A DNA stretch of 46,243 nt, from contig JAURYA010000048.1 in assembly GCA_030654155.1 (NCBI GenBank), positions 1 through 46,243 of the forward strand, given 5' to 3'. A program made the position numbers and the translations under genes. The notes under the pieces are model-generated. The model was not told the origin of the DNA and searched no databases. It saw nothing but the letters and a program-made list of their open reading frames with translations. Positions 1 to 8,226 of this stretch are shown here, one piece after another (the first letter of the stretch is position 1; the number at the start of each line of letters is the position of its first letter). The DNA is from Sulfurimonas sp. (GTDB lineage Bacteria; Campylobacterota; Campylobacteria; Campylobacterales; Sulfurimonadaceae).

Positions 1-282
1 CAGTACCTCGCCCTCGCCGCATCCAAAATCAAGCGCACTTTTTATGCCATCTTTGTGAGGCATAACAAACTCCTCTATCAAATCCTCAAACATCTTTACA
101 TAACCGAGAGATTCAAGAGTGTTGTGATGCTTGTCGTAATGTTTCTTCTCTTTTGCCTCATCTACATAAAAAGTTTCATCTAAAAAAATATAACTGCATC
201 TTAAACATTTATAATATATTTTATTGGTTTTTGTGTCAATTATAGCAGTTGTGTCGCTGTTGCAAATTTTACATTTTTTCAT
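1..282 (-). CDS. Class I SAM-dependent methyltransferase with N-terminal CxxC...CxxC zinc-ribbon-like segment (partial, C-terminus beyond window)
   Basis: Own translation of the minus strand from ATG at 282: MKKCKICNSDTTAIIDTKTNKIYYKCLRCSYIFLDETFY...ALDFGCGEGEVL; DFGCGEG is a SAM-binding motif I. Truncated by the window edge so absent from the ORF track. Confidence 0.75.
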   Translation of the reverse strand, partial: MKKCKICNSDTTAIIDTKTNKIYYKCLRCSYIFLDETFYVDEAKEKKHYDKHHNTLESLGYVKMFEDLIEEFVMPHKDGIKSALDFGCGEGEVL

Positions 283-321
283 CTAAGAAATAATACCATT
301 TCTTTTACAAACTATCTTTGA

Positions 322-327
322 TATACT
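322..327 (+). promoter_or_regulatory. Candidate -10 box TATACT, 7 nt before the metallophosphoesterase start
   Basis: GATATACTTTCTTTTATG; no Shine-Dalgarno, no clear -35. Confidence 0.35.
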
Positions 328-334
328 TTCTTTT

Positions 335-1462
335 ATGAATCAACTACTCTTCTTTAGCGCATTTTTAGGCGTCTTTATTTTACTTAACATGTATATATCA
401 AAAAGGCTTATTGCCAAACTTGATGTTAGTGAGCGAACCAAACGCTATCTGCTTATATTTCTCATCATAAACCTTATCGGGATTGTGTGCTATATGCTTG
501 GAAGATATTATGTAAACATTATTAACTGGCTCTACTTTCTGTTTTCTGTTCCTATCGGCGTACTCTTTTTACTATTTTGCACCGCCGTAGTTTATGATAT
601 ATCAAGGGTTTTACTCTCATTCGCGCCGGTCTCTGACTCAAGAAGATTTTTTTTAAAAAAATCGCTCGATGTAGCCTCTTTGGCAGTTGCTTTTACTCTC
701 ACTCTTCGCTCTTTGTATGAGGCTAGATTTGTAAAAGTTGAAAAAGTACATGTAGAAATTAAAAACTTAAAAGAGTCATACAAAATAGTTCAATTAAGTG
801 ATTTGCACATAGGCGGTCTGATTGATAAAGAATTTGTAAAAGATATGGTAACAAGAGTAAATGCTTTGGCTCCAGATGTCATTGTTATCACAGGCGACTT
901 GATAGATATAGATATTTTACATGCTAAAGAGACCGTAGGTGAGCTTACAAACCTGACATCTAAATTTGGAACATATTTTATAGTAGGAAATCATGATTAT
1001 TTTCAAGAAATAACAAAAATCATAGAAGCTGTAAAATCTCTAGGCATTAAAGTTCTTGAAAATGAAAATGTCTATATTGGAGAAGATGGAGAGGGTTTTA
1101 ATCTCGCCGGAGTGTATGACCTGATGGGGTATAGAACTAAAACTTACATGCCTGATTTATATAAAGCGCTAGATGGTAAAAAAGAGTCGCCGACCATACT
1201 ACTGGCTCATCAGCCAAAATTCATAGAAGAGGTATCTGAAGGCGTTGATTTAATGTTAAGCGGTCATACTCACGGCGGACAGCTCTACCCTTTTAAATTT
1301 TTGGTCTCGCTTCAACAGCCATATATAAGCGGACTGCATAAACACAATGAAAATTTACAAATATATGTAAACAAGGGGACAGGATTTTGGGGGCCGCCTA
1401 TGAGGCTGGGTGCGAGCAGCGAGATAACCGAGATAGTTATTAAGCCGCTTGCACTACTCTAA
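335..1462 (+). CDS. Membrane-anchored metallophosphoesterase (YkuE-like)
   Basis: N-terminal TM helices; metallophosphoesterase motifs SDLHIGG, GDLID, GNHDY, SGHTHGGQ. Confidence 0.85.
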   Translation: MNQLLFFSAFLGVFILLNMYISKRLIAKLDVSERTKRYLLIFLIINLIGIVCYMLGRYYVNIINWLYFLFSVPIGVLFLLFCTAVVYDISRVLLSFAPVSDSRRFFLKKSLDVASLAVAFTLTLRSLYEARFVKVEKVHVEIKNLKESYKIVQLSDLHIGGLIDKEFVKDMVTRVNALAPDVIVITGDLIDIDILHAKETVGELTNLTSKFGTYFIVGNHDYFQEITKIIEAVKSLGIKVLENENVYIGEDGEGFNLAGVYDLMGYRTKTYMPDLYKALDGKKESPTILLAHQPKFIEEVSEGVDLMLSGHTHGGQLYPFKFLVSLQQPYISGLHKHNENLQIYVNKGTGFWGPPMRLGASSEITEIVIKPLALL

Positions 1463-1545
1463 ATTAAAAATAACTTTATTTCCATTATATTTAAGAATTT
1501 TATATGGTAAAATACCTTACTAAAGAATTTATAAAGAGATACTAA

Positions 1546-2658
1546 ATGCACGATAAACAGGCAATAATTGTCATTAATGATACAGAAGAAAATATCGATG
1601 TTTTAGTGGAGATTCTGGCAAAGTATGATTTAATACCGGTAAGGGACGCTAAAAGTGCCATTGATACAGCAACAGAGGTGAGCAATATAGATTTGATTCT
1701 CCTTGATGATATGATGCCGAAAATAGACAGATTCGAGGTGTGCGAAATATTAAAAAGCAACTCTAAAACTTCACATATTCCGGTTATATTTTTAAGCGCA
1801 GAAAATAGACAAGAAGATATTCAAAAGGCTTTTGAAGTCGGAGGTGTTGACTATATAACAAAGCCTTTTAATGAACTTTTATCTCGTGTAAATACACATC
1901 TAAAACTGAGAGCTTATGAGAAAGATTTAGAGTTAAAAGTTCAAGAAGAGATACAAAAAAACAAAATAAAAGAGCAGATGATTTATCAACAATCTAAACA
2001 GGCTGCTCTTGGTGAGCTTTTAATGCATATTGCAGATCAGTGGAAGCAACCATTGGCGTCTCTTGGCTCAATAAATAGCCTTAATAAAGCAAAATTTGAA
2101 TCTGACGCAAGTATTAACAAAAAAGAATATCTTAAATCTATTAAAAAGTCAGAAGACATTATTATGTTTATGGCTGAGACGATAGAAACATTTAAAAATT
2201 TCTATCAACCGTCATATAATAACAAAAACTTTTTTATTGCTGACTCCGTTATTGATATCTTAACTATCATAGAGGGAACATTCTATTTTGATGATATCAA
2301 GATATACATTATCTCGCATGAAAACGAGCCGACATTCGGTAATGAAAATGAGTTTTCACAAGTTATATTTTCTATTTTGAGTAACTCAAGAGAGATATTT
2401 AAACTAAGAAACACGATAAGTCCTGAGATACACATAGCAATCGACAATAAAAAAATAACAATTATGGATAACGGCGGCGGCATAAAAGAGAAATCATTAG
2501 ATGATATATTTCTTCCTTCAGTAAGCACAAAGGAGAGCTCCGGTGTCGGTTTATATCTGGCAAAGGTTTTGACTGAGAAAAACGGCGGGGTAATCACAGC
2601 TTCAAACACTAAGGACGGCGCTATTTTTACGATTGAGTTTCTTACGTGGATAGACTAG
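1546..2658 (+). CDS. Receiver domain - histidine kinase-like protein with degenerate phosphoacceptor
   Basis: REC-like N-terminus (LILLDDMMPKIDRFEVCEIL, YITKPF), coiled coil, GELLMHIADQWKQPL in place of the usual IAHQWRQPL, HATPase_c motifs DNGGGI and GVGLYLAK. Confidence 0.85.
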   Translation: MHDKQAIIVINDTEENIDVLVEILAKYDLIPVRDAKSAIDTATEVSNIDLILLDDMMPKIDRFEVCEILKSNSKTSHIPVIFLSAENRQEDIQKAFEVGGVDYITKPFNELLSRVNTHLKLRAYEKDLELKVQEEIQKNKIKEQMIYQQSKQAALGELLMHIADQWKQPLASLGSINSLNKAKFESDASINKKEYLKSIKKSEDIIMFMAETIETFKNFYQPSYNNKNFFIADSVIDILTIIEGTFYFDDIKIYIISHENEPTFGNENEFSQVIFSILSNSREIFKLRNTISPEIHIAIDNKKITIMDNGGGIKEKSLDDIFLPSVSTKESSGVGLYLAKVLTEKNGGVITASNTKDGAIFTIEFLTWID

Positions 2659-2665
2659 AAGGAAC

Positions 2666-3367
2666 TTAAGTTACTTTTTTTTTAAAAATAAGAAGCGTTT
2701 TGTCTTTTGTATCATAGAGAGAGAAGGTCTGCTTATCAATCAGTTTCAGGCTTGGCAGTTTCTCAAAAGTTTTAAGTTTATGAAAATATTGGATGATAGT
2801 GTCTTGATATTTAGTATATCTTGAATCACTGTTTTTTTCAAAAAGTGTAAATTTGGTATATAGTTTCTCATCTTCAAACACGGCGTCAACGACTAAAAAC
2901 TCTCTGTCGTTTTCACTGCTCATTGTACCCTCTGCCACGTCTCTAAAGCCGTAAAGAGTATTTATATCTGCGATAAAAACACCCTCATCGTTTAGCTTAT
3001 CGGCCACTGCATCTAAAAAGAGCAAAAGCTCATCATGATTTAAAAAATTGAGCACGTCAAAGATAGCAACAACCGCATCGAACTTGCCGTCAAAATCTGA
3101 AACGTCAATGCACTCAGCATCCAAACCCTGCTCTTTGCACTCATCTATCATCACGGAACTAAGGTCAATCCCTTTACATGTCACTCCATCACTTATCATA
3201 CGCTGCATAAATCCGCCGCGACCACAACCTACATCTAAAAGTGTCTTGATTTTATACTCATCCAACTCTGAGCGGTAGAGGTCATAAAGAGCCTCAGTAG
3301 CCTCTTCTATGCCAAGCAGATGCTCACTTTTTGCGTAAAGGTCTAAGTTGGTCATCTGACTTGTCAT
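2666..3367 (-). CDS. Class I SAM-dependent methyltransferase
   Basis: LLDVGCGRGGFMQRM motif I, GIDLSSVMI; overlaps hisG by 4 nt. Confidence 0.8.
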   Translation of the reverse strand: MTSQMTNLDLYAKSEHLLGIEEATEALYDLYRSELDEYKIKTLLDVGCGRGGFMQRMISDGVTCKGIDLSSVMIDECKEQGLDAECIDVSDFDGKFDAVVAIFDVLNFLNHDELLLFLDAVADKLNDEGVFIADINTLYGFRDVAEGTMSSENDREFLVVDAVFEDEKLYTKFTLFEKNSDSRYTKYQDTIIQYFHKLKTFEKLPSLKLIDKQTFSLYDTKDKTLLIFKKKVT

Positions 3368-3993
3368 TTAGCTTTTTGCTCTGCTTGAATTACTTCGTTT
3401 ATCTTTTTATAGATATCTAAAACTTCATCTTTTTTTGCAATATAGCTGTTTTTATTTGCAATTAGGTAAGTTGATGAAGTCATAATATCCTGCACAACCT
3501 CTAAGCCGTTTTGCTTCATTGTCGCACCTGTTTCAACAACATCGACAATCATGTCGGCAAGACCTATAAGCGGAGCAAGTTCGATTGAGCCGTAGAGCTT
3601 GATGATGTCAACAGATACAGCGCGCTCTTCAAAGTAGCGCTTAGTAATATTTACCATTTTAGATGCAACTTTAATCTCCGGCTTATCAAGGTCAAACTTT
3701 TCACCTTTTTTCATCCCGATAGCAACTTTACAGATACCCCGCTTTAAATCCAGCAGACGGATAACATCAAGCCCCTGCTCTTCAAGCGTATCAAGACCTA
3801 CTACGCCAATATCTGCGGCTTGATGAAATACATAAGTAGCAACATCCTGATTTCTTACAAGCAAAAAACGAAATTTCGGCGTCTCCAAAATAAGTTTTCT
3901 GTCGTCAAACGCAAAACTATCCCCAAAAATAGTCTCAAAAATCTCCAAAGTCTCTTTGGCTATACGCCCTTTTGGAAGTGCAACTGTCAGCAT
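3364..3993 (-). CDS. hisG: ATP phosphoribosyltransferase, short form
   Basis: MLTVALPKGRIAKETLEIF, ADIGVVGLDTLEE, DMIVDVVETGATMKQNGL; 209 aa, no C-terminal regulatory domain. Confidence 0.93.
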   Translation of the reverse strand: MLTVALPKGRIAKETLEIFETIFGDSFAFDDRKLILETPKFRFLLVRNQDVATYVFHQAADIGVVGLDTLEEQGLDVIRLLDLKRGICKVAIGMKKGEKFDLDKPEIKVASKMVNITKRYFEERAVSVDIIKLYGSIELAPLIGLADMIVDVVETGATMKQNGLEVVQDIMTSSTYLIANKNSYIAKKDEVLDIYKKINEVIQAEQKAK

Positions 3994-4604
3994 AAATTAG
4001 CCCTTTTCATTATATTTGTCATTCCGCGAAATATCAGCATTTCATCAACTAGCGAAGCAGGAAATATCTTTTTAAAATTTATAGCATCCCCGCCGGTTAG
4101 AAATATATCCATATTGTATGATTTTACTTCGCTTTGCAGCAGTTTTAAGTATCCATAGCTTATGGCGTCGCGGGAATTTTTCGGCATTCTATCCAAATCC
4201 ACCTCAAAGTTAAATGAGTAGGTGAGCGCACTGGATATATTTTTGTAGCACTCACTCATCGCCCTCGCACCAGGGTAGATAAAACCGCCCTCAAATCTGC
4301 CCTCTTTTACGACATCGACAGTAATTGCGCTTCCGGCATCGACAATAATGCCGCTTTCTATCGCTTCGCACGCCATAATTCTGTCAACGCCCATAGTTTC
4401 GTAGTATTTTTTCATGTCTACATGTAGAGATAGATCAATCCAATTTTCCAGCTCCTTTAAAACTTTTTTGACATGTGGATTTACGCAGATATAAAATACC
4501 TTCTCTTTTACAATCGAGGGGTCAAAAAGATTTACATCCTCTTTGTAGCCCTTGTCTTCAAGAAAAAAATGGTAGGTTGTATTTCCAATGTCACACAGAA
4601 GCAT
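3987..4604 (-). CDS. coaX: Type III pantothenate kinase
   Basis: MLLCDIGNTTYHF, GVDRIMACEA, IIVDAGSAITVDVV, GGFIYPG. Confidence 0.9.
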   Translation of the reverse strand: MLLCDIGNTTYHFFLEDKGYKEDVNLFDPSIVKEKVFYICVNPHVKKVLKELENWIDLSLHVDMKKYYETMGVDRIMACEAIESGIIVDAGSAITVDVVKEGRFEGGFIYPGARAMSECYKNISSALTYSFNFEVDLDRMPKNSRDAISYGYLKLLQSEVKSYNMDIFLTGGDAINFKKIFPASLVDEMLIFRGMTNIMKRANLC

Positions 4605-4924
4605 TATTGAATTTTCCAGCCCTGTTGCTTAAAGGCTTCTTTGGCTTTTAAACAAAGCGGCGCATCGATGAAAATAATCTTATGTTTAAAATTATGACCG
4701 CAAAAAATAACCAATTTTGCATAAATCTCTTCAAATTTATGAACATCTTTCATCAGCAGTTTACTTTTTTGACTTACTGCAAAAATCGCCCAAAAATAGC
4801 CAGTCACATCAGTGGCTTTATATATTTTTATTTTATTTCTTACACCAAGCTCTCTTGGTGCAATCTCAAGCATTTTTTTATAAATCTTCCCTTTTATTCT
4901 AAGAGAATCTACTAATATCTGCAT
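4604..4924 (-). CDS. Conserved hypothetical protein, 106 aa
   Basis: ORF abutting coaX; no motif recognised. Confidence 0.55.
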   Translation of the reverse strand: MQILVDSLRIKGKIYKKMLEIAPRELGVRNKIKIYKATDVTGYFWAIFAVSQKSKLLMKDVHKFEEIYAKLVIFCGHNFKHKIIFIDAPLCLKAKEAFKQQGWKIQ

Positions 4925-4988
4925 TTATTCACCCTTTATTAAAAGATAATTTTACCAAAATAATGCTTTAGCGATAGATAATATTAGA

Positions 4989-4994
4989 TATAAT
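4989..4994 (+). promoter_or_regulatory. Candidate -10 box TATAAT, 6 nt before the HD-GYP start codon
   Basis: GATATAATTCAACTATG; no Shine-Dalgarno in between. Confidence 0.5.
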
Positions 4995-5000
4995 TCAACT

Positions 5001-5957
5001 ATGAAAATAGTAAAAACAAAATTGAATTACGTAAATTCTTATTCTTTATTTGACACAAACACGCTGACAATTGGCGAGATTGTGCCTTTTGACATTTTAA
5101 TAAAAAAAGAAAACGATTACATAATCATTATTGAAGCCGGAACCTTGTTGTCTAAAAATCTTTATGATAAATTAAAAAAACATGATGGTTTATATATAGC
5201 TAAAAAAGATGAAGAGAAACAGATACTCTCTTGTGAGAGCTTAAAATACTATATTAGACACAACAGAGACAATCACGCAAAAAGAATTCAACTTCTTTAT
5301 GATGTTAACTCTCAACTATTTGATATTTACCTAAGCAATAAAGATAACAAAATAAACCTAGAATGCGTTGAGCTCATAGTAAAATCAATCATTTATATTC
5401 TTAAATATGATGAGATTTTTATAAAAAACACAATGCCGTATTTTATAAATGACAATATGCTAAAAAACCACTCTCTTCATGTTGCCATCTATGCCCTCTC
5501 TCTTGGAAATGCGCTAAAGTTTAATGAAGGGCAGCTGTTAAAACTAGGCATAGCCGGGCTGCTGCATGACGTAGGTTTTAAAAAAATCGACGCTGACATT
5601 ATAAATAGAGAGTCGCAGCTTGATTCTGCCGAAATAGCAATAATACAAAAGCACGTTCAGTACAGCGTAGATATTATAAAACAAAATCATATTCATGACC
5701 CTTATATTTTAGATGCAGTTATGCACCACCATGAGCGTTACGACGGCAACGGCTATCCAAATAATCTTACAAAAGGGGAGATAAGCGATTTTGCCTCAAT
5801 TTTGGCAATTTGTGATGTTTTTGACGCTCTGACAAACAACAGACCTCACAGAAAGCACTACTCCTCATTTAATGCGCTAAAAATGATGATGCGTGATTCT
5901 GAAATGGTAAACAGATTTAATCAAAACTACCTGCACTTAAGTCTTAAACTACTATAA
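5001..5957 (+). CDS. HD-GYP domain protein (putative c-di-GMP phosphodiesterase)
   Basis: LLHDVGFKKID, AVMHHHERYDGNGYPNNL, ILAICDVFDALTNNRPHRK. Confidence 0.85.
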   Translation: MKIVKTKLNYVNSYSLFDTNTLTIGEIVPFDILIKKENDYIIIIEAGTLLSKNLYDKLKKHDGLYIAKKDEEKQILSCESLKYYIRHNRDNHAKRIQLLYDVNSQLFDIYLSNKDNKINLECVELIVKSIIYILKYDEIFIKNTMPYFINDNMLKNHSLHVAIYALSLGNALKFNEGQLLKLGIAGLLHDVGFKKIDADIINRESQLDSAEIAIIQKHVQYSVDIIKQNHIHDPYILDAVMHHHERYDGNGYPNNLTKGEISDFASILAICDVFDALTNNRPHRKHYSSFNALKMMMRDSEMVNRFNQNYLHLSLKLL

Positions 5958-6023
5958 TTTATACGTTTACTAAAAAATTTTATTTTTATCTACTTTTTTA
6001 CTATAATAAAATAAAATACGTGT

Positions 6024-6029
6024 TATAAT
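6024..6029 (+). promoter_or_regulatory. Candidate -10 box of the tolC-RND operon
   Basis: GTGTTATAATCTGAGC about 30 nt upstream of an AAGGA ribosome-binding site and ATG 6061. Confidence 0.5.
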
Positions 6030-6060
6030 CTGAGCTTAACTTAATAGATAAAGGACAAGA

Positions 6061-7431
6061 ATGAAACTTTTATTTACTTCCATCTTTATAGCGTTACTTT
6101 TAAATAACTCTTTGCTAAATGCTTCAGAATCAATGAAGTTAGAAGAGGCAATAGAAATTTTAAAATCCCAAAACCTAGAGATTAAAAGTGCTCAAATAGA
6201 GATAGAGACAGCGCTTCAAGACGCAAAAAGCGCTTCTGGGAATCATTACGGCAAGCTTGATTTTATTCAAGATTTTGTAAGCTCTGATGATGCAGGAAAT
6301 GTTTTTGGTTTTAAACTAAGCTCACGAGAGGCGACATTTGGGGATTTTGGAGCTAAAGAGTTTATGGACAATTATATGGCAGGAACTCCAGACTACACAA
6401 CTCCTCCGCATGATTTAAACTACCCAGACTCAAGAAACTATTTTCAAAGCAAACTAAAATACGAAGTTCCGCTATTTACCGGATTTAAAATATCAAGCTA
6501 TGAAAACATTATGGAGTCGGTTGCAAAAATCAAAAAACTTGAAAAATCTCAAATGGTTAACGAGAAAATATACGAGACGAGAAAAAGTTTTTACGATATG
6601 GCACTGCTTGAAGAGTCAATCTCAAATCTTGGCGTTATTTTAAAAAATATAAACACTTTGGAAACTATGACAAATGAGATGATTGAAGTAGGATATGCAA
6701 AAAAGATAGACCTGCTTGAAGTCAAGGCAAAAAAAGGAAATGTTGAGAGACTTATCTCTCAAATGAAATCAAACGAAGAACTCCTCTACCACTATATAAG
6801 CTTTTTGCTAAACCAGAGAGTGACATCCATTAAAACTCCATCCTTAGAGATACAAATGCCATCTTTTTCAAACAGTGAGATATTGGCAAACAACTTAGAT
6901 ATTCAAAAAGCAAATAGCGGACTTGAAGTCAAAAAAAGTTTGATTGATGTTGCACAATCTTCATATTACCCTATGGTTGGAGCTTTTGCAGAGGTCTCAA
7001 CTGCTGATGATAAATTTTTAGACGAAGCGAATGAGCACCAGTCCTACACATTTGGCGCAAGACTTACTTTCAATATTTTTAACGGCGGCATAGACGGCGC
7101 AAATGTCGAAAAATCACGACTTGAGTATATAAAAACAAAGACGCAGGTTGCCCTTGCAAATAGCGGCATTGAACTTCAAACACAAAAAATAAGAACCGAG
7201 ATACAGAGCTACAACAACGATATAGAATCGCTAAAAAAAGAGCTTATCTTAGCTGATGAAATTTACAGTAATTATGAAACTAGATATAAAGAGAAGCTCT
7301 CTTCAATGAGCGATGTTGTAATAAAACAGTCAGAACAGATACAAAAGATACTGCAGCTGCAGCAGACTGTAAATAAGCGAAATGAGAGAATTTTCGCACT
7401 TGAAAAATTAGCAAACGGAGAACAAAAATGA
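6061..7431 (+). CDS. TolC-family outer membrane efflux protein
   Basis: Signal peptide, MKLEEAIEILKSQNLEIKSAQIEIETALQDAKSA, coiled-coil repeats, TFGARLTFNIFNGG; first gene of efflux operon. Confidence 0.88.
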   Translation: MKLLFTSIFIALLLNNSLLNASESMKLEEAIEILKSQNLEIKSAQIEIETALQDAKSASGNHYGKLDFIQDFVSSDDAGNVFGFKLSSREATFGDFGAKEFMDNYMAGTPDYTTPPHDLNYPDSRNYFQSKLKYEVPLFTGFKISSYENIMESVAKIKKLEKSQMVNEKIYETRKSFYDMALLEESISNLGVILKNINTLETMTNEMIEVGYAKKIDLLEVKAKKGNVERLISQMKSNEELLYHYISFLLNQRVTSIKTPSLEIQMPSFSNSEILANNLDIQKANSGLEVKKSLIDVAQSSYYPMVGAFAEVSTADDKFLDEANEHQSYTFGARLTFNIFNGGIDGANVEKSRLEYIKTKTQVALANSGIELQTQKIRTEIQSYNNDIESLKKELILADEIYSNYETRYKEKLSSMSDVVIKQSEQIQKILQLQQTVNKRNERIFALEKLANGEQK

Positions 7432-8216
7432 AGAAAATCTTAATACTTTTAGCCCTCGGAACTTTATTGATTGCAGAGAGCATAACGCTCTCAGGTACGG
7501 TAATAAGCGACAACACTAAGATGATTACAAGCAGATTTATGGGTTTTGTCACAGATGTAAAAGTCTCCGAGGGTGACTTTGTAAAAAAGGGTGACATGTT
7601 ATATGCGATTGATTCGAAAGAGATAGATTCTGCCCTTGCTCAAGTTGAACTGGGCATTTCTCAAGCTCAGCTCTCACTTCAAATGTATCAAAATCAGTAT
7701 ACAAATGTAAAACTGAATCTTGAGAGACATATAAGATTGTTAGAAAAAGATATGGTTTCAAAATTTGAAGTTGAAAATCTTGCACTTAATGAGCGAAATC
7801 TGGCAAATATGATTGATATTTCAAAAAAGCAGGTTGCTCAAGCAGAGAGTAGACTCTCAGAGGTAAAAAACCAGTATCGCTACTTAAATATAAGAGCGCC
7901 AAACGATGGTGTAATAGTAAGCAAAAATATCGAAGTCGGTGAGATGGCAATGCCGGGAATGCCTGCGCTTGAGCTCTCAGATTTGACAAATCTCAAAATA
8001 TCTGCGGAGATTTCAGAAGATAACTTAAGTCGCATCAAAGAGGGTAAAAAAGTGGTAATCAACATTCCCTCACAAAATATACAAGCCGCTGGAACAATAA
8101 GTGCAATTATACCTAGCTCAAACGCTATGACGCACTCATTTAAGATAAAGATCTCATTTAAAAATGTGTACAAATCCATATATCCCGGTATGTATGCAAC
8201 CGTAGTTATTGAGTAA
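7428..8216 (+). CDS. Efflux RND transporter periplasmic adaptor (membrane fusion protein)
   Basis: MGFVTDVKVSEGDFVKKGDMLYAIDSKEIDSAL, RAPNDGVIVSKNIEVGEMAMPGMPALELSDL; overlaps the tolC-like gene by 4 nt. Confidence 0.9.
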   Translation: MKKILILLALGTLLIAESITLSGTVISDNTKMITSRFMGFVTDVKVSEGDFVKKGDMLYAIDSKEIDSALAQVELGISQAQLSLQMYQNQYTNVKLNLERHIRLLEKDMVSKFEVENLALNERNLANMIDISKKQVAQAESRLSEVKNQYRYLNIRAPNDGVIVSKNIEVGEMAMPGMPALELSDLTNLKISAEISEDNLSRIKEGKKVVINIPSQNIQAAGTISAIIPSSNAMTHSFKIKISFKNVYKSIYPGMYATVVIE

Positions 8217-8226
8217 GGTTTAAAAT

